This document shows, piece after piece, positions 1-6,164 of a DNA stretch of 6,164 nt. The DNA comes from Wenzhouxiangella sp. (GTDB lineage: Bacteria; Pseudomonadota; Gammaproteobacteria; Xanthomonadales; Wenzhouxiangellaceae): positions 1-6,164 of the forward strand of contig SKZJ01000062.1 of assembly GCA_007127425.1 (NCBI GenBank). The letters run 5' to 3'. Every line of letters starts with the position of its first letter. Positions within the stretch are counted from its first letter, which is position 1. Both the position numbers and the translations under genes were made by a program. The notes under the pieces are model-generated. The model did no database searches. It was not told the origin of the DNA and was given only the letters and a program-made list of their open reading frames with translations.

Positions 1-1949
1 CTGTCTTCGACCGCCCAGCGCATCACCGGCAGGTCTTCCTCGGGCCGACCGTCGTCCTCGTAGCGTCGAAGTGCGGCCGAGGCCATGTAGAGGTGGGCCA
101 GCGCATCGGCCAGGCGGCCGGAGAGTTTCTCCTTGAACTTGAACTTGCCGCCCAGGATCAGCAGGCACAAATCGGCAATCAGTGTGAAGGCGGCGCTGAG
201 GCGGTTGATGCGGCGGTAGTAGGGCGCCGTCGTACCCGATACCGGGCTGGGGCTCAAAAGGCCGCCGGTCAGGCCCAGTATGGGCGCGCGCAGGAAGTTG
301 GAGATCAGGAAGCCGACATGCGCCCACAGCGCGCGGTCGAAGGCGCCGGCATTGTCGTCGGCGGCCGCTTCCATCTCCTTGAGCAGGTAAGGGTGGCAGC
401 GAATGGCGCCCTGGCCGAACACGATCATCGAACGGGTCAGGATATTGGCGCCTTCCACGGTGATGGCGACCGGAATGGACTGGAAGGGAATGGCCAGGTA
501 GTTGCCGGGCCCTTCGACCACGGCCTTGCCGCCGTGCACGTCCATGGCGTCGTTGAGCACGCGCCGGTTGGCCTCGGTGAGATAGGCCTTGAGGATGGCC
601 GACAGCACGACCGGTTTTTCACCGTTGTCCAGCGCGCTCAGGGTGATCTTGTGCGCGGCCTCCATGCGGTAGGTCTCGCCGCCGATGCGGGCCAGCGGCT
701 CCTCGATCCCCTCGAAATGGCCGATTGGCTGCTTGAACTGGTAGCGCACGCGGGCATAGGCCCCCGTGATCATGCTGGTCAGCTTGCCGTTGGCCACGCT
801 CTGGGCCGGCAGCGAGATCGCGCGGCCGGCCGCCAGGCAGTGCATCAGCATGCGCCAACCCTGGCCGACGCGCTCTTGTCCACCGATCACCCAGTCCAGC
901 GGAATGAACACATCATTGCCGCGGGTCGGGCCGTTCATGAAGGTGGCACCGCCGGGGCGGTGGCGGTTGCCAAGTTCCACACCGGGCGTGTCAGTCGGGA
1001 TCAGCGCACAGGTGATGCCCAGGTGTTCCTTGCCGCCGAGCAGCCCGTCCGGGTCGCGCGCCTTGAAGGCCAGGCCGAGTACCGTGGCGACCGGGGCCAG
1101 CGTGATATAGCGCTTGTCCCAGGTCACTTTCATGCCCAGCACTTCCTCGCCGTTGTAGGTGCCCTTGCAGACGATGCCCTCGTCGGGCATGGAGGCGGCA
1201 TCCGAGCCGGCCAGCGGTGCGGTCAGCGCAAAGCAGGGAATCTCCTCGCCAGAGGCCAGGCGTGGCAGGTAGTGGTCCTTCTGCTCGTCGGTGCCGAAGT
1301 GCATCAAGAGTTCACCGGGCCCGAGCGAGTTGGGCACCATTACGGTGACCGCCGCCGACAGGCTGCGGCTGGCGATCTTGGTCACCACCGCGCCGTTGCC
1401 CTGGGCGGAAAACTCCAGCCCGCCGTAAGCTTGCGGGATGATCATGCTCAGGAATTTCTTGCCGCGAATGAACTGCCAGACTTCCGGCGGCAGGTCGTTG
1501 AGTTCGTGGTTGACCTGCCAGTCGTCGATCATCGCGCACAGTTCCTCGACCTCGTTGTCGAGGAAGGTCTGCTCGCGCTCGCTCAAGGCAGGCTTCTTCA
1601 TGTCGAACAGCGTCTTCCAGCGCGGGCGCCCGGAAAACAGTTCCGCGTCCCACCACACGGTGCCGGCATCCAGCGCCTCACGCTCGGTGGCCGACATCGG
1701 CGGCAGTACCGACTTGAACCAGCCGAACAGGCGATTGGAAATCAGGGCCCTTCGAAGGGGCGGCAGGCCCAGCGGTACCAGCACCAGCGTGGCGACCGCA
1801 CTGACCACGACCGCCGGCCAGCCGGCCGGCGTGGTGATCGCAGCGACCAGGGCACCGACGGCGATCAGTGCGGCGAGCCAACCCGGGGCGCGGAACCAGG
1901 CCAGCACGGCCAGGGCCAGTATCAGCAGAAGAATAATAGAAAGCGTCAT
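1..1949 (-). CDS. fadE: FadE-type acyl-CoA dehydrogenase (C-terminus cut by window edge)
   Basis: FadE catalyses the first step of beta-oxidation, the FAD-dependent oxidation of acyl-CoA to trans-2-enoyl-CoA, and is held at the inner membrane. The ATG at 1949-1947 opens a frame with no stop down to base 1, giving 649 full codons; E. coli FadE has 814 residues, so about 165 are missing. Residues 3-19 and about 24-62 are hydrophobic, as in the membrane anchor of E. coli FadE. Stretches recognisable from FadE follow: PPMSATER (83-90), YGGLEFSA (175-182), VPNSLGPGELL (205-215), FALTAPLAGSD (240-250) and NGPTRG (339-344). VEGANILTRS (498-507) aligns with the YEGT motif of medium-chain acyl-CoA dehydrogenase and makes E499 the likely catalytic base. 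GQGAIRCHPY and the DUF1974-like C-terminal part follow. GGAGG lies about 8 bases before the ATG. The start overlaps the upstream regulator's stop (ATGA), which suggests translational coupling. Confidence 0.96.
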   Translation of the reverse strand, partial: MTLSIILLLILALAVLAWFRAPGWLAALIAVGALVAAITTPAGWPAVVVSAVATLVLVPLGLPPLRRALISNRLFGWFKSVLPPMSATEREALDAGTVWWDAELFSGRPRWKTLFDMKKPALSEREQTFLDNEVEELCAMIDDWQVNHELNDLPPEVWQFIRGKKFLSMIIPQAYGGLEFSAQGNGAVVTKIASRSLSAAVTVMVPNSLGPGELLMHFGTDEQKDHYLPRLASGEEIPCFALTAPLAGSDAASMPDEGIVCKGTYNGEEVLGMKVTWDKRYITLAPVATVLGLAFKARDPDGLLGGKEHLGITCALIPTDTPGVELGNRHRPGGATFMNGPTRGNDVFIPLDWVIGGQERVGQGWRMLMHCLAAGRAISLPAQSVANGKLTSMITGAYARVRYQFKQPIGHFEGIEEPLARIGGETYRMEAAHKITLSALDNGEKPVVLSAILKAYLTEANRRVLNDAMDVHGGKAVVEGPGNYLAIPFQSIPVAITVEGANILTRSMIVFGQGAIRCHPYLLKEMEAAADDNAGAFDRALWAHVGFLISNFLRAPILGLTGGLLSPSPVSGTTAPYYRRINRLSAAFTLIADLCLLILGGKFKFKEKLSGRLADALAHLYMASAALRRYEDDGRPEEDLPVMRWAVED

Positions 1950-2581
1950 GATCTAGCCTCCAGTGAGAAACGGGCTTCCTGCTCGGCATCCGTGGGGATG
2001 GGGGCACGCAGCCCGGCGGCGGCGAACCGAACCAGTTCGCCGGCAATGATGCGGGTGTCCTTGAGTGCAGATTCTGCCATCGTCAGGGTCAGCGCCCCGA
2101 CAATGAAATCCAGCTGTTGCCGGAGTCGTTCGGGATCGGCATCGGGCAGGGCGTGGCCGATGGCATCGGCAAAACGCCGCATGACATGCGCATATTCCAG
2201 TCGCATGGCCTGGTGCAGGTCGGTGTCGCGGTCGGCGAAGGCGCGCAGCAAGAGCTGCATGAAGCGCTGGCCCTCCGCATCGCCACCGCGGGTGAACGCC
2301 AGCGCCGGCTGCACGAAGGCATCGAGTACATCCTCGAGTTCGGGCGGATCGATCCGCAGTGCGGCGTCCAGCCGTTCCATGCGCGCGGTATTGAGCGCGT
2401 CGAGCCGGCGCTTGAAGATGGCGCGCATCAGCGCCTGCTTGGAGCCGAAGTGGTAATTGACCGCAGCCAGGTTGACCGCGGCTTCCTGGGTGATCTGCCT
2501 GAGCGTGGCGACATGAAATCCCTGCTCGGCAAACAGCCGTTCAGCGGTATCGAGAATGCGGTCGCGCGTTGAAACGCTCAA
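1946..2581 (-). CDS. TetR-family regulator, PsrA-like, upstream of and overlapping fadE
   Basis: This is a one-component DNA-binding repressor that probably senses a fatty-acid or acyl-CoA ligand and controls itself and fadE. With the chosen start it has 211 residues, typical for TetR. The N-terminal TetR_N domain (about residues 5-52) contains RILDTAERLFAEQGF and the helix-turn-helix region ending in VNLAAVNYHFGSK, very close to what I recall of Pseudomonas PsrA. The rest is an all-helical ligand/dimer domain. No ATG start exists. The frame opens at TTG 2599, with GTG 2590 and TTG 2581 as alternatives. I chose TTG 2581 because AGGTG sits 6 bases upstream, because the protein then begins just before the conserved helix, and because the predicted transcript start near 2605 would leave TTG 2599 almost without a leader. 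The stop TGA 1948-1946 overlaps the fadE ATG. Being a TetR protein is near certain; being the PsrA orthologue is an inference from sequence, operator and neighbour. Confidence 0.93.
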   Translation of the reverse strand: MSVSTRDRILDTAERLFAEQGFHVATLRQITQEAAVNLAAVNYHFGSKQALMRAIFKRRLDALNTARMERLDAALRIDPPELEDVLDAFVQPALAFTRGGDAEGQRFMQLLLRAFADRDTDLHQAMRLEYAHVMRRFADAIGHALPDADPERLRQQLDFIVGALTLTMAESALKDTRIIAGELVRFAAAGLRAPIPTDAEQEARFSLEARS

Positions 2582-2613
2582 TTGAAACACCTGATTCAAA
2601 CAAGTGTTTCAAT
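2581..2613. promoter_or_regulatory. Operator: inverted repeat with a PsrA-type site
   Basis: A perfect 10-bp inverted repeat, ATTGAAACAC (2581-2590) and GTGTTTCAAT (2604-2613), flanks a 13-bp spacer. Inside it, CAAAC-AAGT-GTTTC (2597-2610) fits the PsrA binding consensus as I recall it from Pseudomonas, (G/C)AAAC-N2-4-GTTT(G/C). The element covers the predicted transcription start and touches the -10, the expected place for autorepression by the TetR-family protein encoded just downstream. The symmetry is seen directly; the bound protein is inferred. Confidence 0.75.
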
Positions 2614-2641
2614 CATACGCCTTTTGGTTCTTGTTCTGCAA
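2612..2641 (-). promoter_or_regulatory. Probable promoter of the regulator-fadE unit
   Basis: On the minus strand, TATGAT (2617-2612) matches the sigma-70 -10 consensus at 5 of 6 positions. TTGCAG (2641-2636) is a weak -35 (3 of 6) at an 18-bp spacing. Transcription would start near 2605, giving a leader of about 24 bases before TTG 2581. The -10 abuts the inverted repeat at 2581-2613, so a repressor bound there would block RNA polymerase. The pseudopilin gene ends only 6 bp upstream of the -35, and I see no terminator between them, so read-through is possible. Confidence 0.55.
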
Positions 2642-2646
2642 GAGAT

Positions 2647-3171
2647 CTACGCTTCACACTCCCCCACATCCACATCCCGGGTCGAGCGGATCCGTCCCGG
2701 GTTGGAAACGATGACCGCCCGCGGGCTGGCCTGGCCGCTGGCATCGCAAACGCGGATGGTGAGATTGGTGCCGTAGGCGCCGCCGTGGCCCTGGAAACGG
2801 ACCCGAAAGCGTCCGGCGCTGTGCATCACCGTGCGCTCGTCGGCACCGACCACGCGCAGGACGTCGTCGGGACGGTCCGGCTGCCCGTTGTTGGAATGGT
2901 CCACGTAGACGATCCAGCCTTCATCCCAGCGATTGCCGCCGGTACATTGATCGCCGTCGGTGCTGGGGCAGGCGGCGACATAGGCGTTACGGAAAACCGC
3001 TTCGTGGCGGGCGTACTGCAGGTGAGAGATGAGGTGATTGGTGGTGGCCGTGATGCGGTTTTCCTGCATGAAGCGACCAAAGGCCGGCACCGCGGATGTC
3101 AGGATGACAGCGGCCACGGCCAGCGCGATCATCAGCTCGATCAGCGTCAGTCCTCTCTGGCATGACAGCAT
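2647..3171 (-). CDS. FimT/GspH-type minor pseudopilin
   Basis: This is a 174-residue type IV pilin-like protein, inserted in the inner membrane and processed by prepilin peptidase. It has a 7-residue leader ending in Gly7. The class III cleavage motif is G|LTLIE, with Leu instead of the usual Phe at +1 and the conserved Glu at +5 (E12). The hydrophobic helix spans residues 8-30. The soluble GspH-like domain includes ACPSTDGDQC (67-76), GWIVYVD (85-91), VCDASG (141-146) and the C-terminal SNPGRIRS (156-163). Cysteines 68, 76, 142 and 172 could form two disulfides. The length fits FimT/FimU/GspH. The GRIR tail resembles the GRxR motif described for DNA-binding FimT of natural transformation, so DNA uptake is more likely than type II secretion, but this is inference. 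No other pilin gene is in view. The start ATG (3171) has GGGGAGAG about 5 bases upstream, inside a strong hairpin. Confidence 0.9.
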   Translation of the reverse strand: MLSCQRGLTLIELMIALAVAAVILTSAVPAFGRFMQENRITATTNHLISHLQYARHEAVFRNAYVAACPSTDGDQCTGGNRWDEGWIVYVDHSNNGQPDRPDDVLRVVGADERTVMHSAGRFRVRFQGHGGAYGTNLTIRVCDASGQASPRAVIVSNPGRIRSTRDVDVGECEA

Positions 3172-3176
3172 ATGGG

Positions 3177-3205
3177 CTCTCCCCGGTTGTGGTGACCGGG
3201 GAGAG
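3177..3205 (-). promoter_or_regulatory. Hairpin sequestering the pseudopilin Shine-Dalgarno
   Basis: A perfect 11-bp inverted repeat, CTCTCCCCGGT on the 5' side (3205-3195) and ACCGGGGAGAG on the 3' side (3187-3177), encloses a 7-base loop. The 3' arm contains the whole GGGGAGAG ribosome binding site, and the ATG follows 5 bases later. In the minus-strand transcript this would hide the site from ribosomes. No U-tract follows on the minus strand, so it is not an intrinsic terminator for the aminotransferase message. On the plus strand ATTTT follows the stem, but no plus-strand gene needs a terminator there. Confidence 0.7.
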
Positions 3206-3274
3206 ATTTTCCTGAGACTGATGCCGCGGCAGAAGCGGAGATCTCAGATACAGCGTGTAGGAAAACGACGTATC
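3206..3274 (-). ncRNA. Candidate structured 5' leader (possible pseudoknot) of the pseudopilin gene
   Basis: In transcript order, a stem of GATAC (3274-3270) with GTATC (3251-3247) is extended by a G-U pair, one mismatch and two G-C pairs. It carries a 10-base loop, UUUUCCUACA (3265-3256). The loop's UUUUCCU (3265-3259) is perfectly complementary to AGGAAAA (3213-3207). A second short stem, GAGA (3245-3242) with UCUC (3217-3214), lies between. The loop pairing would form a pseudoknot that ends one base before the ribosome-site hairpin. This is the layout of a sensing domain followed by a translational expression platform. I do not recognise a known riboswitch consensus. The pairings are visible; folding and function are inferred. 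Confidence 0.4.
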
Positions 3275-3293
3275 GGGATGTCAGTCGTCCTGC

Positions 3294-3307
3294 CGGCAGC
3301 AGTGCCG
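3294..3307 (-). other. Small hairpin directly after the aminotransferase stop
   Basis: CGGCA and TGCCG form a perfect 5-bp stem with a 4-base loop starting right after the TAG stop (3310-3308). No T-run follows on the minus strand, so it is not a convincing intrinsic terminator. It may protect the 3' end or belong to the structured leader that follows. Its weakness leaves read-through from the aminotransferase into the pseudopilin possible. Confidence 0.3.
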
Positions 3308-4486
3308 CTACAGCACTTTCGAGATGCGCTCGACGGCTTGTTCCAGCGTGTCCTGGGCACAGGCGAACGACAGCCTGAGATGTCCCGGGGTGCCGAATGC
3401 CGTGCCCGGCACGCTGGCGACCAGCGCTTTTTCCAGCAGCAGTTCGGCCAGTTCCAGGTCGTCCTTCAGGCCCAGTTTCTCGATGGCGCCGCTGAAATCG
3501 GCGAAGGCGTAGAACGATCCCTCGCCCGGACTGCAGGCGACCCCGGGCAGCTCGTTGAGGGCCGGCACCAACCAGTCATGGCGCTCACGGAATGCCTGGC
3601 ACATTTCACCCACGCAGGCCTGATCGCCGTTGAGTGCGGCCGTGGCGGCCGCCTGGCTGATCGAGCAGGGGTTGGAAGTGCTTTGGCCCTGGATCTTGCG
3701 CATTTCCTTGATGATTTCGGCCGGGCCGGCGGCATAGCCGATCCGCCATCCGGTCATGGCGTAGGCCTTGGAGACACCGTTGACGGTGATGGTCCGGTCT
3801 TTCAGGCCCGGAACGGCCTGGGCCAGGGTCGAGAATGGCTCGTCGGCCCACCAGATGTGCTCGTAGATGTCGTCGACGCAGATCACGATACGCGGGTGCT
3901 CCAACAGCACCTCGCCGAGCTCGGCGAAGAGCTTGCGGGTATAGGCGCGCCCCGACGGATTGCTCGGCGAGTTGAGAATCAGCATGCGGGTCTGGTCGTT
4001 GATCGAGGCTTCCAGCTGTGACGGCGTGATCAGGAAGTCGCTCTTCTGCGAGGTGTTGAGAATGACCGGGTCGCCGCCGGCCAGGCGCACCATGTCGGGA
4101 TAGGACACCCAGTAGGGGGCCGGAATCAGCACCTCATCGTCCTCGCCGATCAGCGCCTGCATCAGGTTGTACAGACTCTGCTTGGCGCCGGTCGACACCA
4201 GGACCTGATCGGGCTCATAGGAGAGCTCGTTGTCGCGCTGGAATTTGGAGATGATGGCCTGCTTGAGATCCGGGGTGCCGTCGACCGGGGTGTAGCGCGT
4301 CTGGCCCGATTCGATGGCGTCGATGGCGGCCTTGCGGATGTGCTTTGGCGTATCGAAATCCGGCTCCCCCATGCTCAGCGAGATGACGTCCTTGCCGGCG
4401 GCCTTGAGTTCGGCGGCCTTGGCGGACATGGCGATGGTGGCGGATGGCTTGACCTGGGCGACGCGCGCTGCGAAGCGGTTGGACAC
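3308..4486 (-). CDS. aspC: Aspartate aminotransferase, PLP-dependent, subgroup Iγ
   Basis: This cytosolic fold-type I enzyme exchanges the amino group between aspartate and 2-oxoglutarate; some Iγ members also transaminate prephenate. The 392 residues match the Thermus/Rhizobium type in length and order: KPSAT near the N-terminus (13-17), GEPDFDTP (40-47), [10 protein letters not shown] (98-107, with K102 at the place of Thermus substrate-recognition Lys109), PYWVSYP (124-130), SNPSG (175-179, Asn176), DDIYEH (205-210, Asp205 contacting the pyridine nitrogen and Tyr208), [13 protein letters not shown] (239-251, Schiff-base Lys240 and phosphate-binding Arg248) and RLSFA (371-375, Arg371 binding the substrate alpha-carboxylate). 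All expected catalytic residues are present. The start is GTG 4486, preceded by AGGGAG about 8 bases upstream. The symbol is by function: E. coli AspC belongs to the distant Iα subgroup. It is divergent from uvrB, an arrangement also known in Pseudomonas. Confidence 0.95.
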   Translation of the reverse strand: MSNRFAARVAQVKPSATIAMSAKAAELKAAGKDVISLSMGEPDFDTPKHIRKAAIDAIESGQTRYTPVDGTPDLKQAIISKFQRDNELSYEPDQVLVSTGAKQSLYNLMQALIGEDDEVLIPAPYWVSYPDMVRLAGGDPVILNTSQKSDFLITPSQLEASINDQTRMLILNSPSNPSGRAYTRKLFAELGEVLLEHPRIVICVDDIYEHIWWADEPFSTLAQAVPGLKDRTITVNGVSKAYAMTGWRIGYAAGPAEIIKEMRKIQGQSTSNPCSISQAAATAALNGDQACVGEMCQAFRERHDWLVPALNELPGVACSPGEGSFYAFADFSGAIEKLGLKDDLELAELLLEKALVASVPGTAFGTPGHLRLSFACAQDTLEQAVERISKVL

Positions 4487-4518
4487 GGTGCTTCTCCCTA
4501 CTGTTGGTGAGTGACGGA

Positions 4519-4548
4519 CGAGCGATCTGCACGGGCAGCGGTCGCTCG
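4519..4548. other. Two-tier hairpin in the aminotransferase/uvrB intergenic region
   Basis: The outer arms CGAGCGA (4519-4525) and TCGCTCG (4542-4548) are a perfect 7-bp inverted repeat. The inner arms CTGC (4527-4530) and GCAG (4535-4538) enclose the loop ACGG, with T on one side and CGG on the other bulged out. If the minus-strand promoter next to it is used, this would be the first structure in the aminotransferase leader. Relative to uvrB it lies in the -20 to -50 region and could be a protein-binding site. No T-run follows on either strand, so it is not a terminator. Confidence 0.4.
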
Positions 4549-4553
4549 GCCCC

Positions 4554-4563
4554 TATAATTATA
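4554..4563. promoter_or_regulatory. Palindromic -10 element shared by divergent promoters
   Basis: TATAATTATA is a perfect palindrome that reads TATAAT, the exact sigma-70 -10 consensus, on both strands (plus 4554-4559, minus 4563-4558). For uvrB, transcription would start near 4566, leaving a leader of about 28 bases. For the aminotransferase it would start near 4551, leaving about 65 bases. No good -35 hexamer sits 16-18 bp upstream on either strand (ACGGGC on plus, CTACAT on minus at 17 bp), so at least one direction may depend on an activator or be unused. Confidence 0.5.
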
Positions 4564-4593
4564 GGTTGGTTGCCAACAGGATGTAGTCAGACT

Positions 4594-6164
<1,571 letters not shown>

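Noticed and set aside
93..2456. A 787-codon open frame on the plus strand opposite fadE and the regulator.
   Set aside because: It is antisense to two genes with clear family motifs, and its translation is a low-complexity mix rich in Gly, Arg, Gln and His with no domain. Long antisense frames are expected in GC-rich genes with strong third-position bias.
2596..2616. A six-codon open frame (ATG ... TGA, minus strand) just before the regulator gene, as a possible leader peptide.
   Set aside because: Its ATG lies inside the predicted -10 and upstream of the predicted transcription start, so it is probably not transcribed.
2569..3165. Plus-strand open frame of 198 codons opposite the pseudopilin.
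   Set aside because: The minus strand carries a complete pseudopilin with a prepilin signal and ribosome site; the plus frame shows no family features.
3177..3210. The 11-bp hairpin followed by ATTTT on the plus strand as an intrinsic terminator.
   Set aside because: The T-run is short and only on the plus strand, where no gene ends. On the minus strand the stem is followed by the pseudopilin start codon.
3038..4021. Plus-strand open frame of 327 codons across the end of the aminotransferase, the intergenic region and the start of the pseudopilin gene.
   Set aside because: It runs through the structured leader and opposite catalytic motifs of the aminotransferase; it is a shadow without a ribosome site or domain.
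4501..4579. CTGTTGG (4501-4507) and CCAACAG (4573-4579) as a long-range inverted repeat or LexA-type site.
   Set aside because: Seven bases separated by 65 bp can occur by chance, the spacing does not fit a LexA box, and no looping partner is evident.
4487..4593. An SOS (LexA) box controlling uvrB.
   Set aside because: No CTGT-N8-ACAG is present. CTGC-N4-GCAG at 4527-4538 is too short and is better explained as the inner arms of the hairpin.

Overview
The window is high-GC, gene-dense chromosomal DNA with GC-rich third codon positions. It most likely comes from a gammaproteobacterium of the Xanthomonadales/Chromatiales/Pseudomonas type. The reasons are a membrane-type FadE acyl-CoA dehydrogenase, a PsrA-like TetR regulator with a PsrA-type operator, a FimT/GspH pseudopilin, and an Iγ-type aspartate aminotransferase divergent from uvrB. 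The Pseudomonas aeruginosa chromosome also has an aminotransferase gene next to uvrB. The species cannot be read from the window. No mobile elements, CRISPR arrays, tRNA or rRNA genes are visible.

Layout. Bases 1-1949 (minus) hold the N-terminal 649 codons of fadE; its end runs off the left edge. Bases 1946-2581 (minus) hold a TetR-family regulator whose stop overlaps the fadE start in ATGA, so regulator and enzyme form one transcription unit. Upstream, at 2569-2641, lie a promoter with -10 TATGAT and a clustered operator that matches the published PsrA consensus. Bases 2647-3171 (minus) hold a single FimT/GspH minor pseudopilin. Between it and the aminotransferase lies a 136-bp intergenic region with unusually dense RNA-like structure, including an 11-bp hairpin that buries the pseudopilin Shine-Dalgarno and a possible pseudoknot just before it. 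Bases 3308-4486 (minus) hold a complete aspartate aminotransferase. Bases 4487-4593 are a divergent intergenic region with the palindromic -10 TATAATTATA and a hairpin. Bases 4594-6164 (plus) hold the first 523 codons of uvrB, cut by the right edge.

How it works together. The regulator-fadE pair looks like a self-regulated beta-oxidation switch: long-chain acyl groups would release the repressor and allow synthesis of the first beta-oxidation enzyme. The other genes are housekeeping (amino-acid transamination, nucleotide excision repair), plus a pilin that may act in DNA uptake. The feature most worth following is the structured leader of the pseudopilin gene, which has the layout of a translational riboregulator. 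I do not recognise it as a known riboswitch class.
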